This document shows, in pieces, positions 58,697 through 64,000 of a DNA stretch of 64,000 nucleotides (positions are counted from its first letter, which is position 1; every line of letters starts with the position of its first letter). Position numbers and translations under genes: made by a program. The notes under the pieces are model-generated. The model did not search any database and had not been told where the DNA came from. It was given only the letters and a program-made list of their open reading frames with translations. The stretch covers positions 41,354,001-41,418,000 of the forward strand of contig CM075943.1 of the NCBI GenBank assembly GCA_038030265.1. The letters run 5' to 3'. The stretch is from Corythucha ciliata. Lineage: Eukaryota > Arthropoda > Insecta > Hemiptera > Tingidae.

Positions 58697-58844
58697 GGCC
58701 CGATTTCACCAACTTCTTAAACCAAGATCAACAACTAATCACGATTAGAATGTAGACACTTATATCAGAATTCATATGGGTCGCTATTGGCAACTAATCA
58801 CGATCAATTTTAAACGAGATCAATTTTGTTGGTGAAAATGGGCC
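58697..58844. mobile_element. MITE, PIF/Harbinger-like, TTA target duplication
   Basis: Left end GGCCCGATTTCACCAAC, right end GTTGGTGAAAATGGGCC, with TTA on both sides (58694-58696, 58845-58847). About 148 bases, with internal AACTAATCACGATTAGAATG repeats. Termini resemble those of 6036-6174. Confidence 0.7.
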
Positions 58845-58859
58845 TTAGTGTGATAATCG

Positions 58860-59360
58860 TGCTCAGCGAGTGAAATTTGAGATGTTCTTTTTTTATTGAG
58901 AAAAAGCTTTTGCTGTTTTCAGCAATAAAACAACCTCGAAATTAGGGTTTCTGTGAGCCAGAACCATGAAAATTGGTTAATACGTAGATAGAAAAATCGG
59001 CGAAAAGGTTTCTAGAGCATGAAATCAACGAAAATAATTTCTAGTGAGTCAGACCTGCAAAAATAGGGTTTTAGTGTACAAAATCCGTGAAATTTGTATC
59101 TTTGTATCACGCCATGCCGTGAAATGCTGCAAAAATTGGTGAAATTTTCTTTTTTAGTGAGTGAAATCCGATAAATTGGTTTCTTTTGGTGGATTTCACC
59201 ACCGAGTTAAAGTTTGAGTTACGTTAACTCAGTATTAACACAAAAAAAATGCGTCAAAATTTATGTAAACAATGTTAGAGTTTGGTAACTCCAACCAAAC
59301 TCCCGGTGGTGGAATTCACTATTAGTGAGCCAGACTCATAAAATATTTGTTTTTGAGAGA
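58860..59360 (-). repeat. Degenerate array, family C, second part
   Basis: About ten units, interrupted by the MITE 59189-59319. Confidence 0.6.
59189..59319. mobile_element. MITE with diverged TIRs (GTGGATTTCACCACC type)
   Basis: Left GTGGATTTCACCACCGAG...TTTGAGTTAC and right GTAACTCCAACC...CCGGTGGTGGAATTCAC pair over about 34 bases with several mismatches. Non-coding, about 131 bases. Confidence 0.6.
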
Positions 59361-59375
59361 AAAATATTTTGAATT

Positions 59376-59594
59376 ATTGACATCTTTCATACATACACCA
59401 GCGCTCTTGCCGAGCTAATATGAACTAACAATATGGGGTAACATCTGACCGGTGTCACTTACCTTGTTTTGTTTATTGTGGTATTGAGAAAGAAAATTAT
59501 TGAAGTAAATCGAATTGAAAATTGAAGGATACCCCAGGAGGTCGTTTCACTTAGTCGTCACATGAGCGCTGGTGTATTTATGAAAGATGTCAAT
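59376..59594. mobile_element. MITE with 31-bp TIRs
   Basis: The left TIR (59376-59406) starts ATTGACATCTTTCATACATA, and the right TIR (59564-59594) is its reverse complement with one mismatch. 219 bases, non-coding. No clear target duplication. Confidence 0.75.
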
Positions 59595-60636
59595 AGGGAA
59601 CTTCACTTCGTTTTCGAGACTAGTGGAGGGAAACTGCCCACCCCTGCCGCGCTCTGGCTATACGCCCCTGGTATGCGGCTAAAAGAAAAAAAAAGTGTGG
59701 CTACGAAGTGCCCCCCTCCACGTAGCATGGAGGGGCTCTGATGTTATCCCGGGCCCGGGGGCCCAACTTCGATAACGACGGCCCAGCTGCTACACCATGG
59801 ATTTAGTGCTGGCGCTGTACTGCCTACACAGTGGTGAAATATAGCAGAGAATGATTTAACTTCCGAAAAACGCTTCATTTTGCTTCAAAGCATTCTACCA
59901 CGATATGATGAAATTGACTTTTCAGCTAACGTCACTCACTTTTTTTTGTGGCTACCTATTTGTGTGATTTCTTTTTTTTACTCTGGGACGATCCATCTAC
60001 CGAGACTATTTGGCTGTAAAATTGGAAATACAACCACAAAAATCTGTGTTTTCTACCCAAAAAATTGTCGTCCTCCTACCGGTACTAATATGAAAATGAC
60101 TAATCTGGAGCTGTCTTCTTACCAAAGAGGGCATTTAAATATAATTAGGTAGTCGTGATGAGAGGGGGGAGTGTTACGTCCCATCAACGTCCGTCTTGAG
60201 CTAGCTACGCCCTCCTCATGCCCATATTTTGCATACATAATAATAACATGAAATATTATGTACCTACACAACCAAGGGCCCAGCTGCCACAAATTCTGGC
60301 AAGTGCTGCTCTCTTCGAATTAACCGTCAAGTTAGTGCCCGTTTCTTCCACTTCTTCAGCGCTCACGTTTTCAAACAGTCGGTTGGTTCTTGAGCTTGAG
60401 CAGTTGAGTTACTCAGTCGAGTTCGCGCCTCCGAAAGCCATGGATGGTGAGAAGGGGGTGGTCAAATGATATTTTCAAGTTGATGAATTGAAGTTTAACC
60501 GGCTTATTCGCGAGTGTCATCGGGGAGGAAAAACCGTGATGGTAAATTAAAAGATAAAAAAATGTGCGAATTGTGCCGCGAGTCGATTTCGTTTTTTTTA
60601 ATTAGTTTTTTTATTGCGTGATATGCTGGTTGAGCC

Positions 60637-60925
60637 ATGCCGTTTGTCAAACGTGTTGTCACCCCGAAATACCTGTCGCGAGTGTCATTGCACGACGACG
60701 CCGGACGTCCTCGAATAAAAGACGACGAATTGGAGGCGGTGACGAATTTCACGCTATGTTCGGCTTTAAGACAGCTCGCCTCTGTCGTTCAACTGGCCGG
60801 TGATATTTTCTTGGAATTGGAAAAGGAACTGACGACGGTCACTGAGCGTGGAGCCAAGTTGAAAACACGAATATCTTCGGTTGAACAAAAAGTGAAGGCT
60901 TATGATCCCAAAACTGTACCAGTCC
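60637..60925 (+). CDS. NHS/Guk-holder-type protein, first coding exon (WAVE-homology domain)
   Basis: Proteins of this family (vertebrate NHS, insect Guk-holder) have an N-terminal WAVE/SCAR-homology domain that links to actin regulators. The exon opens with MPFVKRVVTPKYLSRVSL and contains DDELEAVTNFTLCSALRQLA, a helical LELEKELTTVTER...SVEQKVKAYDPKTVPV stretch, and a donor GTAAGT directly after 60925. MPFxKR at the start and DPKxxxVPV at the end favour NHS/Guk-holder over WASF, which shares the central helix pattern. Length to the donor is 96 codons plus one base. The start is chosen because the signature begins at this ATG. No further exon is recognised up to 64000, so a long intron follows. 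Confidence 0.8.
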
Positions 60926-63900
60926 GTAAGTATCTTGAATAATGAGAAGTTTTCTTCGTGTTTTTGTTTTAAGTTTGTCCGGAATTTTATTGGTGCACTT
61001 ATGGGGATTTTCAAATGCTGAGCTTTGTCTGGCGGGGTGGTCTGAGTAAGACGTTCTCAAGTGCCCATATTTCAACTTGTTGTGACCGTATTGTACCAAA
61101 ACCGGCTAGTTATAAGGCAGAGGCCACGTTCCCCCTAAAAAGGTTTCATGTAAAGTAAGCTTTCTTCGAATTTTCTTCCTTTACTCGGGGAACGATCTTG
61201 CTGACCTCCTCTTTCATTAATTAAATATCCATAATGCCCTGACGTGTCCTATTCAGGTAAATGTTAACTTGCCGGCTGCAGCTCCCCATCTCACGAACCG
61301 TTAGATTGGTCTTCGCCTTCTGAAGTCTTCTCTCCCTTTCCGTTCTCACGCATGGCCACATGGCTTTTGTTTATTGTTATTATGTTAATAATTTTGTCAA
61401 AATTTTGGTTTTGATTACTCAGGTCCCTTCTGCAATGATTAATTAGTCGAATGAAAGTAATAATAAATAATAAGTTTCTCAATTAACATCCGATATCGAA
61501 CGTTGTTAGAGCACCTGCGGAGCTTTCACCTTGTCTCTATTCTTCAATACATTCGTCCCTATATCCCGCGTTATGTTCGCGGCCCATGCCTGCTTTTTAA
61601 TTGCCTCGTAAGATTGATTTCTGTATATCTAGCGAATATAAGTCCTTCGAAGGTATGCCCAATATGAATGACCTCTTCGTTAGACATTTGTTTTTGACTC
61701 ATTTTCATACTAAGCGAACTTGTAACTCAGGTATTTCTCCAGCTAAGACAGGATCGTCGTCTTGGCTTTTAAACAGGAAGGCCTTAAAAGGTAAAGTCGT
61801 TTCAAGTCTTCCAAGTCTCGGGTCATGTCTTGTTTTGATGCTTTTTTACCTCCTTCTCAAGCAACCCGAAGATTTTTTTTTTCCTTCCCCCGGCTCCTTG
61901 ATTCCCCTCAATATTGGAAGAGAGGGACGGGCTTTTGCCGGCATCGTGACCCCAGACGAGTCTTCCAAATGAAGTGTTTTATATTAGGCTAATAGTTTGT
62001 TTTTCAGAGTCCGTCTGTTTATTTTCTATATAGTCACACACAAAAAAAGCACAACCGAGTTTTTGCTTGAAAAGTTTCCCTATCTCCACAGCCCAGAGCC
62101 TACCCCCTCAAGCCGGATTCCATCATTATAAGGGCGATAAATGGGTGGAGACAAATTATAGCCCTCTACCTCCCCAGAGATTTAACACAAAATCTTTAGT
62201 AGCAGTGTTTTAGACTTGATAGCTAAAACAAGTATTCCCTAAATCAACGCTTGAACACTTGGTAAGCGTCATTACTCTCTTGATAGCTTGTGGATGGGAG
62301 GAGTTACTGAACAAGTTAAGTTTACGTCCCCAGATGTGACTGAAGAGTAGGTGTGGTTGTAGAATGCAGATCTTTTTGTTTCAAATATTACAGATCGTAT
62401 AACGAAGGGAATAATATTTCGTGTTCCAGTATTAGTTTGTGGTGTTATGAACATTATCGCACAGTTCAGGCGCGTGAATCGTTAAAACGAAAACATCATC
62501 AAAAAAAGGACTTCTGTCTTATTAAGACGGTAAGTCATTCAACCAACCACTCAAATGATTGAAATGATGAACTAAACATTCATAGTTTCCTGCTTTGCTT
62601 TTGTATTAACGAGGGCTTTCTTTCTGCGTTATTTTATTATGTTATCGGGACCTCCCCATCACGTTGATGGTGGTGGCAAAAATAATAATTTAACCCCCTT
62701 CCCCTCCTGTTGCCCTTAACCGTGATAATGATTCGTTATGAGGTTTGAACATGAAATAGCGTTCCTCCCTAATTAGGGGGTTTCTCTTGATTCACTTCAG
62801 TGGTGAGTTTAATGTTTTGCCAAGATTTTTAATTGATGTCAAAAATCCAACTGTAAAGCCTCCTCAAACGCTCCCTCATTTGCAAAATGTCAGCCGTGAG
62901 CCGCCCCTCTGCAACGGTGATTCCTTTTCGTCCGGGTTTGTTATAGGCAGGGAGAGCCAGTCAAATCGCGTGAACAATAAGTCAGGTCGTGCATTGTGCG
63001 GGTGCGATATTCCATGCATATCAATGTTGAGTCTTCCTTTTACTTAGGAGGGTCTTACATGTGAAAAGAGGCGTGGGGTCGATGCGTGCTGCTGTGAAAA
63101 TTAAACAAAGTCGACGTGTAACATCTTCTACGTTTATATTTTTACTTCGTCGATTATGTATGATGCTTGCGTACTTTATTAACACCTGCTAAAATTGTTG
63201 TTGGTTATCGATCCCATTTGATAAGTAATTTTTCAAAATCTTCCATTTCTTTCGGCTTCAAAAATCACTGTATGTTTTTAAAGGTTGCCTACCACCAGTT
63301 TGCTCTTAGGATCTTCCCTCTTTCCTTTCCTCTTCATGGCTTATACCCACCCCTGTGGTTTATACCGAACAATAAGCCAAAAAAAAGGGAGGGAAGTAAC
63401 GGTCGCTCCCATTCAGGTGGCTCCCGTAATTACAATATTGTAGTTTTTGAATGCTCTGGAAATCAGGGTCACCCATGGTTTACAATCCCCGAAATGAACC
63501 GTGAATCCAATGTCGTGGTTGGGGATCGAAATATTCCATCGAACGAATCCGGTAAACAGAGATTAGAAAGCGAGTATTCCCACTATTTATATACTGATAC
63601 AGTATAAAGGGGAAAAGACTTGAAGTGTCTAAAAGAAAGGTGAGAAGGGCAATCTTTTAAATCTCATGAAATATGCATATAAAAGCCTTCTCTATATCCC
63701 AAGTTGAATAACCGTATATATTTTCTCTTCTTAAATACGAATTTGAAGAGAGTTTCGTGTGAGTGAACCGGAAATCAATTGCAACTTGAGATATTGTCAC
63801 GGTAGTTAGAATGTTCTTTTTCGTTTCGGACAATTTCTTCGCAAAGTGATGTCAGTGAACTATAAAAAAAAACCATGGAACTAGAATCGTTTTCCTAACA

Positions 63901-64000
63901 ATAGTACGCTGTTTGAAATGACGCGGCGGTGAAAGATGAAAGGGACAGGTTGGTATACGGTTGTGATGGAAGGGTCGTCGCTATGTCGTATCGTTGACAA
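60926..64000 (+). other. Probable first intron of the NHS/Guk-holder-type gene
   Basis: No array families A-C and no TIR elements are seen here, in contrast to the rest of the window. Open frames at 61601-61972 and 63167-63607 have no recognisable domain and no matching splice context. The window ends inside this region. Confidence 0.5.

Noticed and set aside
60637..60925. Call as WASF/SCAR itself
   Set aside because: The central helix pattern is shared, but the MPFVKRVVTP start and DPKTVPV end fit NHS/Guk-holder better; WASF remains a less likely alternative.
61601..63607. Frames of 86-146 codons after the NHS-type exon
   Set aside because: They have no splice-site context, no domain and no repetition of family features; they probably lie in intron.

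Overview
The window is eukaryotic nuclear DNA: coding exons of 70-450 bp are split by GT-AG introns, exons make up only a small part of the sequence, and the rest is transposon-derived or simple-repeat DNA. An ionotropic receptor (a protostome family), an insect-type sugar/trehalose transporter-like gene and a Guk-holder/NHS-type first exon point to an arthropod, most likely an insect. A hemipteran such as a whitefly or a relative is only a guess from the overall style of the repeats.

Six gene loci are supported. (1) 1-10886 (+): 3' part of a P1B-type copper-transporting ATPase (ATP7), 16 exons, with one 7.2-kb intron (1003-8209) full of repeats. (2) 25529-26887 (+): sugar-porter-type MFS transporter, last two exons. 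(3) 27042-27504 (-): last three exons of nuclear cap-binding protein subunit 1 (NCBP1/CBP80), convergent with the transporter. (4) 36866-37569 (+) and 42701-43404 (-): two mirror-image copies of the last three exons of a SAM-domain, Smaug-like gene, one in each arm of a large palindrome. (5) 52447-53839 (-): 5' exons of an ionotropic receptor, whose next part falls in or beyond a 500-base assembly gap (51871-52370). (6) 60637-60925 (+): first coding exon of an NHS/Guk-holder-type protein carrying the WAVE-homology domain.

The largest structure is a palindrome at about 32527-47769: two arms of about 7.5 kb around a 159-base spacer (40037-40195). The arms differ by substitutions and by indels of tens of bases, so they are not an exact fold-back copy. 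Its outer edge lies in a LINE ORF1-like remnant that carries a 38-bp-arm hairpin on the right side.

The transposon content is rich and often datable from target-site duplications (TSDs): a decayed Penelope-like element (29026-31997) with a 17-bp TSD and a related unoccupied site at 12760; a tRNA-derived SINE (11556-11863, 14-bp TSD); a 1.1-kb GC-rich poly(A) retroposon (18520-19613, 10-12-bp TSD); a 3.35-kb hAT-type element (20480-23825, 8-bp TSD with one mismatch, repeated internal GTCAGATTA motifs); a P-element/THAP-type transposase remnant (16451-17339, -); and at least eight short elements with terminal inverted repeats (TIRs).

Much of the remaining DNA is made of strongly degenerate arrays of about 20-32-bp units. 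I distinguish family A (core CTAATTCGCGGCTAAAATTG), family B (core CGTCAGTTTAGCCATTTTTA), family C (core CCAATTTCGTGGGTTTTGGC), and smaller F and G families. Families A-C together cover roughly 16 kb by summing my approximate intervals. They recur in both orientations, fill introns and flank most transposons, and are the least explained component of the window.
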